From positions 2,542,001-2,606,000 of the forward strand of contig NZ_CP150233.1 of NCBI RefSeq assembly GCF_037974265.1: a DNA stretch of 64,000 bases, read 5' to 3'. This stretch comes from Paenibacillus sp. FSL R5-0623 (GTDB lineage Bacteria > Bacillota > Bacilli > Paenibacillales > Paenibacillaceae). The position numbers were made by a program, and so were the translations under genes. This document shows, one piece after another, positions 49,658-58,694 of the stretch. The first letter of the stretch is position 1. Every line of letters begins with the position of its first letter. Below the pieces are notes generated by a model. It did no database searches and was not told the origin of the DNA. It worked only from the letters and a program-made list of their open reading frames with translations.

Positions 49658-50182
49658 ATGATTATTATGATTAACGGAGCGTTTGGTTCGGGAAAAACTT
49701 CTGCAGCAGAAGCACTTCAGCCCTTAATTGCAAACAGCATGATTTACGATCCTGAAGAAATAGGTTATATGCTCAGAAAACTTCTTCCGGAGAATTGTAG
49801 AGAGGAAAGGGAACGGACGGATGATTTTCAAGATATCGATCTATGGAAAATTCTAACCGTAAAGACAGCTAAAGAAGTAAAGCAGAAATACAACAAACAC
49901 TTAATCATCCCTATGACCATCTATAAAGAGGAAAACTTTAATTACATTTATAACGGGTTGAAAGAGATCGATCAGGACATTCATCATTTTTGCCTTACGG
50001 CTACAGAAGAGACGATTTATCATCGTTTGGCTAAACGCGGAGATGAATATGGAGGCTGGCAGTATCAACAAGCACCAAAGTGTGTTGAAGCTTTCAAGGA
50101 TGAACAATTTCAAACTCGCATTATTACCGATCATCTGGATACTAGTGAAATCATAGAAATTATTTTGAAGAAAATGAACTGA
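49658..50182 (+). CDS. TmrB-like P-loop protein
   Basis: A 174-residue P-loop protein starting MIIMINGAFGSGKTSAAEAL, with YDPEEIGYMLRKLLP, then LIIPMTIYKEENFNYI and HHFCLTATEETIYHRL. This order matches Bacillus TmrB, which binds tunicamycin and ATP and gives resistance; the protein is shorter at the C-terminus. The real function here could be small-molecule kinase or resistance. GGGAGTGAAAGG precedes ATG 49658. The next three genes form a compact + strand group. Confidence 0.82.
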   Translation: MIIMINGAFGSGKTSAAEALQPLIANSMIYDPEEIGYMLRKLLPENCREERERTDDFQDIDLWKILTVKTAKEVKQKYNKHLIIPMTIYKEENFNYIYNGLKEIDQDIHHFCLTATEETIYHRLAKRGDEYGGWQYQQAPKCVEAFKDEQFQTRIITDHLDTSEIIEIILKKMN

Positions 50183-50198
50183 AGAGGATGGAACCTAA

Positions 50199-50693
50199 TT
50201 GACGACTGTGACTTTTGAAGAGGTAACCGAACAACACCTCCCTGAAATTAGAGTGATTTATAACTATTATGTAATGAATACAACGATTTCATTTCATACG
50301 GAGGAATTAGATCATGATCAGATTAAATCCTCTGTCATGAACAAGGATACGCGGTATAAAACTTATGTAATTCTTGAATACAATCAAATGATGGGTTATG
50401 TTCTGATCACCCAATATAAGAGTAAACAGGCATATGACATTTGCGGTGAAGTCACCATATATTTAAAGCCCGATATTTTGGGAAAAGGCTTGGGGAAACA
50501 AGCACTACATTTTATAGAGAAGATTGCAAAAGAACAAGGATTCCATACCTTAATTGCGACGATTTGCATGGAGAATACAAGAAGTAAATCATTATTTGAG
50601 AGAAATGGTTATGAACAATGTGCTCTGTTTAAAGAGATTGGATATAAATTCGATAGAAAACTGGATATTGGAAGTTTCCAAAAAATATTGTAA
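50199..50693 (+). CDS. GNAT acetyltransferase, PAT-like
   Basis: A 164-residue acetyltransferase. The start (EVTEQHLPEIRVIYNYYV, then TTISFHTEE) and motif A (ILGKGLGKQALHFIEK) resemble phosphinothricin-type acetyltransferases. NTRSKSLFERNGYEQCALFK is motif B. TTG 50199 lies 10 bases after GAGGA; a GTG at 50208 is an alternative. It overlaps neither neighbour and is 12 bases before the next P-loop gene. Confidence 0.82.
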   Translation: MTTVTFEEVTEQHLPEIRVIYNYYVMNTTISFHTEELDHDQIKSSVMNKDTRYKTYVILEYNQMMGYVLITQYKSKQAYDICGEVTIYLKPDILGKGLGKQALHFIEKIAKEQGFHTLIATICMENTRSKSLFERNGYEQCALFKEIGYKFDRKLDIGSFQKIL

Positions 50694-50705
50694 GGAGAAT
50701 ACAGA

Positions 50706-51236
50706 ATGAGTAAAAATCTATATATTATATCTGGACCCCCTGGAGTGGGGAAATCAACAACTTCAAATCTGCTAGTTCAGACTTTAGATAAGAGTGCTTA
50801 CATTTCAGGAGATGTGGTTAGTCACTTTCCGGTCAAAGGGCGAGGTAAACCCTGGCTTGATAAGGATACAAATGACTTAACTTGGAAAAATATATCTAGT
50901 CTAGTGAAGAACTTATTGGATTATAAATACGATGTAGTTCTGGACTATGTGGCCTTTCCGGAAGACATTGATGGATTATTGACGGAATTGGCAGACTATG
51001 ATGTTCGCATAATCTATGTTGTATTAATGGTTGATCGTCAAACCATTATTCGCAGAGACCGTCTAAGAGCAGAAGAATATCAAATGAAAGAAAGAAGTAT
51101 AATTCTGCTGGATGAGTTTGAAAATCATCCGGACCTGAAAGTAGATAACAAGCTGTATACTAATCATTTTACAGAAGAACAATTACCTGAAATAGTAAGT
51201 GAAATTATAAAAAATGATAAATATCGGGTGAAATAA
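50706..51236 (+). CDS. P-loop kinase-like protein
   Basis: A 176-residue P-loop protein. YIISGPPGVGKSTTSNLL (residues 6-23) is Walker A; VVLDYVAFPED near residue 78 is the acceptor-region strand, and IRRDRLRAEEYQMKER near 116 looks like the lid. It is a small-molecule kinase of unknown substrate, like several others in this region. AAGGAG precedes ATG 50706 by 7 bases. Confidence 0.78.
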   Translation: MSKNLYIISGPPGVGKSTTSNLLVQTLDKSAYISGDVVSHFPVKGRGKPWLDKDTNDLTWKNISSLVKNLLDYKYDVVLDYVAFPEDIDGLLTELADYDVRIIYVVLMVDRQTIIRRDRLRAEEYQMKERSIILLDEFENHPDLKVDNKLYTNHFTEEQLPEIVSEIIKNDKYRVK

Positions 51237-51357
51237 CTGTACTGTTATTATGCTTCGAATTGAAAATGATAAGAGGGTTGAATAACTAATACAAGGTAGA
51301 AACAAGCATTAGATTTTAGGAAGGTTGCATAAGGAAAAAATCGTGGGGGGATTATCG

Positions 51358-51903
51358 ATGTCTCGTATTTATGGTGAACGGATTGTGTTAAGAGAATACC
51401 AGGATTCTGATTTGGATTACATCAAACAATGGGTGAACGATCCGGAAATCACAGGGACATTATCAGATAATTTTTTGTATCCTCATTCGAGTTATGAGAC
51501 GGAAGTCTTTTTCAGGACAATGGTTGAAGGCAAGTCTTCAAATAAAAGTTTTATTATCGGGTTAAAGGATTCGCTAGATTATATAGGCCAGATCGATTTG
51601 TACAAAATTGATTATAAAAATCGCTTTGCATGTTTAGCAATTGTAATAGGGAGAAAAGAATTTTTAGGTAAAGGTTATGGAAGTGAAGCAATCCGTGTAC
51701 TACAGAAGTTTGTCTTCGAAGAGCTAAATTTAAACAGATTAGAACTTGAAGTGTACGAGTATAATGAGATTGCTTACAAATGTTATTTAAAATGTGGCTT
51801 TAAAGAAGAAGGAAGATACAGAAAGAAGATATATAAAAAGGGGAAATACTGGGATAGTGTTTGCATGAGTATATTAAAAACTGAATATGAGCAATTGGGT
51901 TGA
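51358..51903 (+). CDS. GNAT acetyltransferase, RimJ/RimL-like
   Basis: A 181-residue acetyltransferase. VLREYQDSDLDYIKQWVNDP near the start, VIGRKEFLGKGYGSEAIRV (motif A) and EYNEIAYKCYLKCGFKEEG (motif B) fit the RimJ/RimL or spermidine (SpeG-like) group. ATG 51358 follows GTGGGGGG by 7 bases; the ATG-like start at 51325 is less well placed. The gene is followed by ~560 bases without a gene. Confidence 0.83.
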   Translation: MSRIYGERIVLREYQDSDLDYIKQWVNDPEITGTLSDNFLYPHSSYETEVFFRTMVEGKSSNKSFIIGLKDSLDYIGQIDLYKIDYKNRFACLAIVIGRKEFLGKGYGSEAIRVLQKFVFEELNLNRLELEVYEYNEIAYKCYLKCGFKEEGRYRKKIYKKGKYWDSVCMSILKTEYEQLG

Positions 51904-52152
51904 ATGATCTCTCAAATATATAACGGAGGAGAATGATACGAGGACAAAACTATCGATCTGGTGATAAAGGGGCTTGGGATTAACTGCTAAGGTTCGATAG
52001 ACATCTCATGCTTTCGCAGTACACCTTATGTAAGTGATTGGAATATTTGGTTTTGAAGCAACTGTATAGAGGAGACGACAATATTAATCATTGCATACGT
52101 TGATATGCATTAACATAGCGTTGCATCCTTGAATGTGTGAGCAAGCGCTAAC

Positions 52153-52292
52153 GAACCTGACACGTCTTATTCGGGAATTTGAAACGTCCTCCGAAATCTA
52201 AGGAATCTGAGACACGCTATATCAGAAAAAATAGCCTTTTGTAGCGTTTTTGTCAGATGATTTTGGGAAATAAGATGTCCTGTGTTCCTTAG
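52153..52292. repeat. Imperfect palindromic intergenic repeat
   Basis: Within the gene-free stretch 51904-52469, GACACGTCTTATTC (left) pairs with GAAATAAGATGTCC (right), and inside CTAAGGAATCTGAGACA and ACGCTA pair with GTAGCGTTTTTGTCAGATG and TTCCTTAG. A ~140-base foldback element without a gene. From memory, similar elements recur in Paenibacillus; not checked. The rest of the gap shows nothing else I can support. Confidence 0.55.
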
Positions 52293-52469
52293 AAAATCGC
52301 CTGGCCATTCGCCAGCATCAGTCACCCTGAACTTCAGCAATTTTCGGACAGTAAGCTGGCACCCATCATCGTTTACTTGCCTGAGTTTGAAGACACACTC
52401 TAGTCCATTTCCCCATGATATTTGAATGTTTATGAATACGATTACATCTTATGAGGGAGGGAGTTCACC

Positions 52470-53348
52470 TTGTCTGATTACTATTGGGATGACCAAATTG
52501 AATATCTGAGAAATACGCGGTGGCTATATTATAACGATGATTATCTTGAGTTTTTGGTTCAACGTGTATGGAAGATTGAAAAGTCGGTAGATATGATCGA
52601 CTATGGATGTGGTTTTGGCTATCTCGGCCTGAAGCTACTTCCTTTATTACCCGAAGGATCAACCTACACCGGATTAGACAAGGGGGAGGAATTGATTAAG
52701 CAGGCCAAAGAGATTTTCTCAAAGACCTCTTATCAAACGACTTTTATAGTAGATGACATTGAAACGGTGCAAGTGAAACGTCAATACGATATTGCGATAA
52801 GTCATGCCTTCTTATTACATATGACAGAGCCTATCATCGTTCTTCAGAAGATGACCGACAGTGTAGTAGATGAGGGTAGAATCATATGTTTTGAACCCCA
52901 TTGGATCGCTAATATGTCAAACTATGAATTACATGGACTTGAACAATCCAAGATTATTCAGCTAGGTATTCTCCAAAAATTGTTCGAGGAGGATGCCAAC
53001 CGCAGTGGTAAAGATGGAAATATTGGTATGAAGATTCCAATTCTGCTTAGCCAACTTGGCTTGCGAAATGTAGAATGCCGGGTGAGTGACAAAGTTAACT
53101 TCTTAGATCAACACATGGCAGATTTGGATAAGGGAAAGCTTTTTCATGCATTAAAAGAAGAAGGACTGGGACAAGAACCGAATGCAAGAAATGAAGTAGT
53201 TGCTCAACTGATGGAAAGAGGACTGAATTCAGAAGAAGCGAATAGAGAATATGAAGCAGAGAGTGTATTTGCTAGGAAGTTTAATGAAAACTCATGGTTA
53301 ACCTATGCTCCAAACATGAAAATTACATCGGGAATCGTGACGAGATAG
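52470..53348 (+). CDS. SAM-dependent methyltransferase
   Basis: A 292-residue class I methyltransferase: MIDYGCGFGYLGLKLLPLLP near residue 43, TGLDKGEELIKQAKEIF, FIVDDIETVQVKRQYDIAI and a later VVDEGRIICFEPHW. The C-terminal ~130 residues are helical and unassigned. The substrate is unknown. TTG 52470 is chosen because GAGGGAGGG stands 9 bases upstream and the first residues (SDYYWDDQIEYLRNTRW) look native. Confidence 0.8.
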   Translation: MSDYYWDDQIEYLRNTRWLYYNDDYLEFLVQRVWKIEKSVDMIDYGCGFGYLGLKLLPLLPEGSTYTGLDKGEELIKQAKEIFSKTSYQTTFIVDDIETVQVKRQYDIAISHAFLLHMTEPIIVLQKMTDSVVDEGRIICFEPHWIANMSNYELHGLEQSKIIQLGILQKLFEEDANRSGKDGNIGMKIPILLSQLGLRNVECRVSDKVNFLDQHMADLDKGKLFHALKEEGLGQEPNARNEVVAQLMERGLNSEEANREYEAESVFARKFNENSWLTYAPNMKITSGIVTR

Positions 53349-53382
53349 GTGTATAGCTTCTATCACACATAAGGAGGTACAC

Positions 53383-53742
53383 ATGATGATATATAGGAGA
53401 AAAACCTATATTATTGCGACTTCTTTTGTAGAAGAGTTTAATGCTCTATTTAATGATATTTTGCTGCCATCCCAATTGAAATACGGATCAAGACTTATTG
53501 GGAGATGGCACACACCAATCGATGATGAAACCAGCGAAGTTTTTGCGATGTGGGAATACGATACCCTTGAACAATACGAAGAAATTGAGAAAAAGATAAA
53601 ATCAGATACAGAACACGTAAAGCGAGTTCAAGCCCGTTTTGATCAGATTGGAAGACATCGGTATAAAGAAGTATTTCGAGAAGAGATTAGGCAAGCGTTT
53701 TTCACATCGACAGTAGAGCGCGAACAAACGATTTTGAAGTGA
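53383..53742 (+). CDS. NIPSNAP-family protein
   Basis: A 119-residue ferredoxin-like protein. MIYRRKTYIIATSFVEEFN, LPSQLKYGSRLIGRW and VFAMWEYDTLEQYEEIEKKI are typical NIPSNAP features. Function unknown; small bacterial members are often linked to detoxification. AAGGAGGT precedes ATG 53383. The next gene starts 24 bases after its stop. Confidence 0.8.
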   Translation: MMIYRRKTYIIATSFVEEFNALFNDILLPSQLKYGSRLIGRWHTPIDDETSEVFAMWEYDTLEQYEEIEKKIKSDTEHVKRVQARFDQIGRHRYKEVFREEIRQAFFTSTVEREQTILK

Positions 53743-53765
53743 ATGAAGAAGGAGTTGAGAGAAAG

Positions 53766-54263
53766 ATGGAGACAGAACGACTTATATTTCGGAAATATAC
53801 CAAAAATGATTTCGATTTACTTTTTGAGATGACACGTGAGCCAAATATGATGAAATTTATAAGACATGGAGGACCCTGGACCAAGGAAGAAACCATGCAA
53901 AGCCTGGAAAAGTACATCAACTGGAATAAAGACGATAAGGGGCTGTTCCTCGCATTCAATAAAGAGGATAACAAGTTAATTGGAACCTCTGGACTGATTC
54001 CTCAAATCATTGAAGGCAATGATGAGCTTGAAGTTGGTTACTGGGTTATAGAGCAATACTGGGGAATGGGTTACGGATATGAACAAGCAAAAGCATGGAA
54101 AAAATATGGCATGGATCACTTGAAACAGAGACGATTAATATCGTTAATTCAACATGGCAATGTGGGTTCTATGAAAGTCGCGCAAAAGAATGGCATGAAA
54201 CACGAGAAGGACGTAGACATCATTGGGAAAAATGTGGCAGTGTACTCGATTGAGGTGAAGTGA
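53766..54263 (+). CDS. GNAT acetyltransferase
   Basis: A 165-residue RimJ/RimL-type acetyltransferase. ERLIFRKYTKNDFDLLFEM at the start, VGYWVIEQYWGMGYGYEQAK (motif A) and NVGSMKVAQKNGMKHEKD (motif B). ATG 53766 gives the family-typical start METERLIFR; a GTG at 53739 overlaps the preceding stop. It is directly followed by another member of the same family. Confidence 0.82.
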   Translation: METERLIFRKYTKNDFDLLFEMTREPNMMKFIRHGGPWTKEETMQSLEKYINWNKDDKGLFLAFNKEDNKLIGTSGLIPQIIEGNDELEVGYWVIEQYWGMGYGYEQAKAWKKYGMDHLKQRRLISLIQHGNVGSMKVAQKNGMKHEKDVDIIGKNVAVYSIEVK

Positions 54264-54265
54264 AT

Positions 54266-54808
54266 ATGACTCCATTTCCTGAACTAGAAACCAAAAGATT
54301 GCTGTTAAGAGAGATTAAACAGAGAGATTCCCAAGACATATTTCAATATTTTTCGTCAGATGAAGTTACAAGATTCTACGATGTAGAAAGTTTTACGAAT
54401 ACAAAACAAGCAGAAGAACTCATACAAAGATGGACTGAACGATTCGAAAATGGTCAGGTCATCCGCTGGGGAATTGCTTTGAAATCGGACAACAGAATTA
54501 TTGGAACATGCGGATTTCATGGTTGGATGAAACAACATCATAAAGCTGTGATGGGATATGAGTTAGCACCGGAGTTCTGGCGGCAGGGTTACATGACCGA
54601 GGTAACTCAGAAAATCGTTGAATATGGATTCAAGAACCTTGAATTAAACAGAATTGAAGCATTTGTAGAGCCAGAGAACGCGGGATCAAGGAAGTTGCTT
54701 GAGAAAATTGGTTTCAGTGAAGAAGGCATATTGAAAGAGAATTTTATTTGGAAAAATCGATTTGTTGATAATGTCATCTATGCATTGTTGAAGAAAGATT
54801 ATGTATGA
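54266..54808 (+). CDS. GNAT acetyltransferase, RimJ-like
   Basis: A 180-residue acetyltransferase starting FPELETKRLLLREIKQRD, with GYELAPEFWRQGYMTEVTQ (motif A) and NAGSRKLLEKIGFSEEGI (motif B), close to ribosomal-protein-alanine acetyltransferases. GAGGTGAAGT precedes ATG 54266, which lies 2 bases after the preceding stop codon. Its stop overlaps the next gene start by 4 bases (ATGA). Confidence 0.84.
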   Translation: MTPFPELETKRLLLREIKQRDSQDIFQYFSSDEVTRFYDVESFTNTKQAEELIQRWTERFENGQVIRWGIALKSDNRIIGTCGFHGWMKQHHKAVMGYELAPEFWRQGYMTEVTQKIVEYGFKNLELNRIEAFVEPENAGSRKLLEKIGFSEEGILKENFIWKNRFVDNVIYALLKKDYV

Positions 54809-55380
54809 GAATTCGAATTATTGGATCTTGCGGGAGTGGGAAATCAACATTAGCCAAAGAGTTGTCGGATCAATACGGTATTCCTTGCTATGAATTAGAC
54901 AATCTCATCTGGGACAGAAGTGCCGAAAATCTGAGATATCCTGAACATGTTAGGGATGAATCTCTCCAATCTATTGTCAGTTCAGAAGCTTGGATCATAG
55001 AAGGAGTACAGTGCAAAGATTGGACAATTAAGTCCATCCAGGAAGCAGATTTGATTTTTGTATTAAATCCAAATGTGTTCATTAGAGATTATCGGATTAT
55101 AAAGAGGTTTGTATTGTCCAGAATGGGCTTGCAACCGTGGAATTACAAGCAGTCATTCAAGAACTTATGCAAGATGATCGTGAAATGGAACCATCAATAT
55201 AATGTAGAAGAAGTTATATGTACAATTAACAAAAACCGTAAGACTGCAACAATCACGAAGAATAAAAAACAAGTTATACAATTGATCGAACATCATTTGG
55301 AAGTGGTTGTGAATGAGAGTGAAAAGAACGTTAGAAGTAATCAAGGATTATCGAAGAGGAGATACAGTGAGGAATATTAA
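54805..55380 (+). CDS. FlaR/adenylate-kinase-like P-loop protein
   Basis: A 191-residue relative of the cassette-16 protein (21661): IIGSCGSGKSTLAKELSD, YELDNLIWDR, EAWIIEGVQCKDW and VFIRDYRIIKRFVLSRMG are shared positions. The C-terminus is longer and overlaps the next gene by 14 bases. Its substrate is unknown. Start is fixed by the ATGA overlap with the GNAT gene. It shows that this gene type occurs both inside and outside the cassette array. Confidence 0.82.
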   Translation: MRIRIIGSCGSGKSTLAKELSDQYGIPCYELDNLIWDRSAENLRYPEHVRDESLQSIVSSEAWIIEGVQCKDWTIKSIQEADLIFVLNPNVFIRDYRIIKRFVLSRMGLQPWNYKQSFKNLCKMIVKWNHQYNVEEVICTINKNRKTATITKNKKQVIQLIEHHLEVVVNESEKNVRSNQGLSKRRYSEEY

Positions 55381-55828
55381 AATTCAACCAGTCACACGAG
55401 AGAATTGGGAAGAGGCGCTGAAGATCTCTTTGTATGAACATCAAGCGTCATTAGTTCCATCCGTTATTGAGGGAATCGCTTATGCCTATATAAAACCGTG
55501 GGATGAAGCATTTGATCCTTACGTACTTGAGATTGATGGGAAGGTATTTGGTTTCTTTTATCTGAGTTATACTCCAGATAGTACAGATAATTACTGGATT
55601 GGTGGTTTTCAAATCGATAAAACTTATCAATGTAAAGGAATGGGTAAGCGCGCTTTAAGAGCCATTCTAGATTACATTACAAAACAGCATCCGTTGTGCA
55701 AGGTTATTTCATTAACGGTTGAACGTGATAACGAAATAGCACAGAACTTGTATAAGAGCATGTTGTTTATCAGTGAGAATAGAACCAATTCAGATGATGA
55801 AGTGATCTACAGATTGGAAATAAAATGA
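55367..55828 (+). CDS. GNAT acetyltransferase
   Basis: A 153-residue acetyltransferase: KIQPVTRENWEEALKISLY at the start, GGFQIDKTYQCKGMGKRALR (motif A) and NEIAQNLYKSMLFISENR (motif B). It resembles the spermine/spermidine acetyltransferase-like proteins at 36268 and 55920. GTG 55367 follows GAGGAG by 6 bases; the longer frame from 55313 lacks a site and overlaps the previous gene more deeply. Confidence 0.8.
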   Translation: MRNIKIQPVTRENWEEALKISLYEHQASLVPSVIEGIAYAYIKPWDEAFDPYVLEIDGKVFGFFYLSYTPDSTDNYWIGGFQIDKTYQCKGMGKRALRAILDYITKQHPLCKVISLTVERDNEIAQNLYKSMLFISENRTNSDDEVIYRLEIK

Positions 55829-55919
55829 TAGACTCAACATCTATATGAAGAAGGCTATAGAGCATTTGGTAGGATAGATGAATATCTGGCTGAACAAAAC
55901 ACAACTAGGAAGTGATAAG

Positions 55920-56396
55920 ATGATTAGTTTGAGAAAAATTACGCTGGATAATCGTCGTGCCATATTTAATCTGGAGGTCTCGGATGATCAACGGCAATTC
56001 GTGGCCTCCAATCTGTCGAGTGTAGCCTCATGTTATGTTCTTTCGCAAAATGGAGGTCATCCATTTCCTTTTGCTATATATATGGACGATCAACCGGTAG
56101 GATTTGTGATGATTACCTATGGCATTACTGGATATGATCTACCCTCTATCGCGGATAGTAGTTATTGCATTCTGAGACTGATGATTGATCATCAATATCA
56201 GAACCGCGGATATGGACGACAAGCTATGGTAGAAATTTTGGAGTATATTCGTACATACCCAGCTGGACCTGCACAATATTGCTGGATTTCCTATAGTCCC
56301 GAAAATGTCAGTGCGAAAAAATTATATGAAAGCTTTGGTTTCGTAGACAACGGCGAAATCTGTCATGATGAGTTAATAACCGTATTGGAGCTTTAA
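55920..56396 (+). CDS. GNAT acetyltransferase
   Basis: A 158-residue acetyltransferase: SLRKITLDNRRAIFNLEV, then LRLMIDHQYQNRGYGRQAMV (motif A) and NVSAKKLYESFGFVDNGE (motif B). It is of the BltD/PaiA spermidine-acetyltransferase type. ATG 55920 follows AGGAAGTG by 6 bases; an in-frame ATG at 55878 is less supported. Confidence 0.82.
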   Translation: MISLRKITLDNRRAIFNLEVSDDQRQFVASNLSSVASCYVLSQNGGHPFPFAIYMDDQPVGFVMITYGITGYDLPSIADSSYCILRLMIDHQYQNRGYGRQAMVEILEYIRTYPAGPAQYCWISYSPENVSAKKLYESFGFVDNGEICHDELITVLEL

Positions 56397-56478
56397 ATCA
56401 TAGGAGAAGGGAGTCTTTTATATCACTGAATTTAATGATCTTGAAAGAGAGATAAAACGAAATAAAGCGGAGAGCTGC

Positions 56479-57312
56479 ATGATATACCGAGAAAACGCAA
56501 TTCAATATGAATTTTATCGGAATCGAAAAACGAAAGAAAAACAACATAAAGTGAATTCAATTACAAAAAGTGTGCTCTCCGCATTGGTGGGAATAGCTAT
56601 AGAACAGGGCTACATTGAGAATGAGGATATTCCAATTGTGAATTATTTTAACGATCTGGATGACAGCAAAAAGGGGATTACGATTAAGCATCTGTTAACG
56701 ATGTCTTCGGGCTTGCACTTTCCAGGGAATGAAGCGATGATTCCATCTAGGAATTGGACAAAATTTGTTCTTGAACAACCTGTTGAATTCGAACCTGGAA
56801 TCCAAATGAAATATAGTTGCGGGAGTTCGCATATACTTAGCGCCATATTGCAAAAAGCTACTCATATGAACACTTCGGAATTTGCAAAGAAGAACTTATT
56901 TGCACCTCTAGGTATTAACGATCTCCATTGGTATCAGGATACACAAGGGATTGCCATAGGTGGTTTTGGTTTGCGAATGAAGATCGAAGACATGTTGAAG
57001 TTTGGGGTGTTATACGCTCAGAATGGGGAGTGGAATTCGAAACAACTCATCTCTGCTGACTGGATTGCTAGAAGTGTAAGTCCTTCTCTCACTTCCGAAA
57101 CCTTATATAGCTACCACTGGCGCATAATGAAAAGCATCAAGGAAGAAGACGCTGAAAATAAAACGTTTTATGCTATGGGTATGGGCGGTGGAAGAGGGCA
57201 ATATATCTTTGTTAACCAAAAGCGAGGATTGGTTGCGGTATTCACAACGATTATATCCGATGATAGCTTGTTACCACTTCAATGGTTTAACAATTATATA
57301 TTGAAAGAATAG
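56479..57312 (+). CDS. Serine hydrolase, class C beta-lactamase-like
   Basis: A 277-residue beta-lactamase/esterase-fold protein. SITKSVLSALVG near residue 27 carries the catalytic SxxK; HLLTMSSGLHFPGNE is conserved. The YxN position reads YSCGSS, and GMGGGRGQYIFVNQ replaces the third motif, so activity is uncertain. The reading frame stays open upstream to ATC 56422, with TEFNDLEREIKRNKAES looking like real protein and GAAGGGAG in front of it, but no ATG/GTG/TTG exists there. The true start may be mutated. No signal peptide is seen. Confidence 0.75.
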   Translation: MIYRENAIQYEFYRNRKTKEKQHKVNSITKSVLSALVGIAIEQGYIENEDIPIVNYFNDLDDSKKGITIKHLLTMSSGLHFPGNEAMIPSRNWTKFVLEQPVEFEPGIQMKYSCGSSHILSAILQKATHMNTSEFAKKNLFAPLGINDLHWYQDTQGIAIGGFGLRMKIEDMLKFGVLYAQNGEWNSKQLISADWIARSVSPSLTSETLYSYHWRIMKSIKEEDAENKTFYAMGMGGGRGQYIFVNQKRGLVAVFTTIISDDSLLPLQWFNNYILKE

Positions 57313-57332
57313 TTGTTTATGGGAGAGATAAC

Positions 57333-57800
57333 ATGAGCCACTGGTTTGATCTAGATGAACTTGATCCGGAGTTAATCAAATTTGCAGTTATGATCGCTAA
57401 ATACAATAATAAATTCATCATTATAAAAAATAGGAAAAGAGGAGGTTGGGAGATCCCAGGAGGCAACAAAGAAATAGGGGAAACCATTTTACACACGGCA
57501 AGTCGAGAACTCTATGAAGAGACAGGGGCAGTACAATTCGAATTAATACCTTATGGTGTATATGAATGGAATGGGAGCTTTGGTATGGTTTCTTATGCTG
57601 AGGTTAAATTGCTGGAGAGCTTACCGGAGTCTGAAATCGATGAAATAAAGCTTGTGGATGTATTACCTGAAGGTATGAACTTCGGAGATATGTTTTATCG
57701 TTTCTCAGACAGATGGGATGGACTTGAGAACCATAAGCTTAAGAAATACACTATCGAAATAAATCATTTGAATGAGTTACCTGAAATTAAAATAAGCTAG
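57333..57800 (+). CDS. NUDIX hydrolase
   Basis: A 155-residue NUDIX protein. WEIPGGNKEIGETILHTASR and ELYEETGA form a complete Nudix box (G-x5-E-x7-RE-x-EE-x-G). DIFY-like C-terminal residues are helical. It would clean up a nucleoside diphosphate derivative. GGGAGAG precedes ATG 57333. It starts 20 bases after the serine hydrolase. Confidence 0.83.
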   Translation: MSHWFDLDELDPELIKFAVMIAKYNNKFIIIKNRKRGGWEIPGGNKEIGETILHTASRELYEETGAVQFELIPYGVYEWNGSFGMVSYAEVKLLESLPESEIDEIKLVDVLPEGMNFGDMFYRFSDRWDGLENHKLKKYTIEINHLNELPEIKIS

Positions 57801-57850
57801 TTTTAGTTGGAGGAACTCTGTTTTGAAACTAAAGGAGATGAAAAGAACTA

Positions 57851-58120
57851 GTGAATAAGAATAAGGGACTCATCATGTCACTATTACTTTTATTGCTTTT
57901 AATTTTGTTATGGAATTCCTTTCGAACTTCAATTTTTGAAGCAGTTACTGTTCAAAAGATTAGTGAAAATGAAATGACTGTAATTAATTTTAATAATCGC
58001 GAAAGAACAATAGCCGTTCCAATGGATATGTCAAAACTAATTGAAGAGAACAAGGAATACACTATTTTGTACGATAAAAGGGTCTTTGATAAATACAGAC
58101 TTCGATCTATAAAGCCATAG
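57851..58120 (+). CDS. Small single-span membrane protein
   Basis: An 89-residue protein with one hydrophobic segment (LIMSLLLLLLLILLWNSF, residues 7-24) and a small exported beta-like domain (SENEMTVINFNNRERTIAV). Not recognised. GTG 57851 follows GGAG by about 14 bases, a weak match. It stands between the NUDIX and GNAT genes. Confidence 0.5.
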   Translation: MNKNKGLIMSLLLLLLLILLWNSFRTSIFEAVTVQKISENEMTVINFNNRERTIAVPMDMSKLIEENKEYTILYDKRVFDKYRLRSIKP

Positions 58121-58154
58121 GATCTTAGAAATAACATGGGAAGGAGAGATGGCA

Positions 58155-58694
58155 ATGACCATGATAACGTATAGAACGTTGACCCTTGATGATGTGAATC
58201 AGCTGCAGGAAATAGATCGCTCGGAACATATTGATCTCATCTATGAAATGAGAGGGAACCGATTGGTTGAGCTTGAACAAAATCATGAATGCTCAAACTG
58301 GGATGAGATGCTTTTGAAAGAGATTCAAAATCGATATGTGTACGAATTAGAACAAGGTGGCATGGCATATGGCGCGTTTGCTGACGATCAATTAATCGGA
58401 TTTGGTGTGCTGGCACATCAATATAGAGGAAAAGAACGAAATCAATTACAAGTTGACTTGATGTATGTCTCACGCGGGTACAGAAGACAAGGCGTTGGAA
58501 AATGTATTCTAAACGAGTTAGGTGAAAAGGCTAAGAAACGTGGCGCACAGTATCTGTATATCTCCTCCACAGAGACGAGATCAGCGGTATCCTTTTATAA
58601 AAGTCAGGGCAGTCAGATTGCAAGCGAGATTGATCAAGAACTTTATGACAAAGAGCCGAACGATATACATATGATTAAGGAGCTGGGCACATGA
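58155..58694 (+). CDS. GNAT acetyltransferase
   Basis: A 179-residue acetyltransferase: VDLMYVSRGYRRQGVGKCIL is motif A and TETRSAVSFYKSQGSQIA motif B. ATG 58155 lies about 8 bases after AAGGAG; ATG 58149 nearly touches it. Its stop overlaps the next gene start by 4 bases. The acceptor is unknown. Confidence 0.82.
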   Translation: MTMITYRTLTLDDVNQLQEIDRSEHIDLIYEMRGNRLVELEQNHECSNWDEMLLKEIQNRYVYELEQGGMAYGAFADDQLIGFGVLAHQYRGKERNQLQVDLMYVSRGYRRQGVGKCILNELGEKAKKRGAQYLYISSTETRSAVSFYKSQGSQIASEIDQELYDKEPNDIHMIKELGT

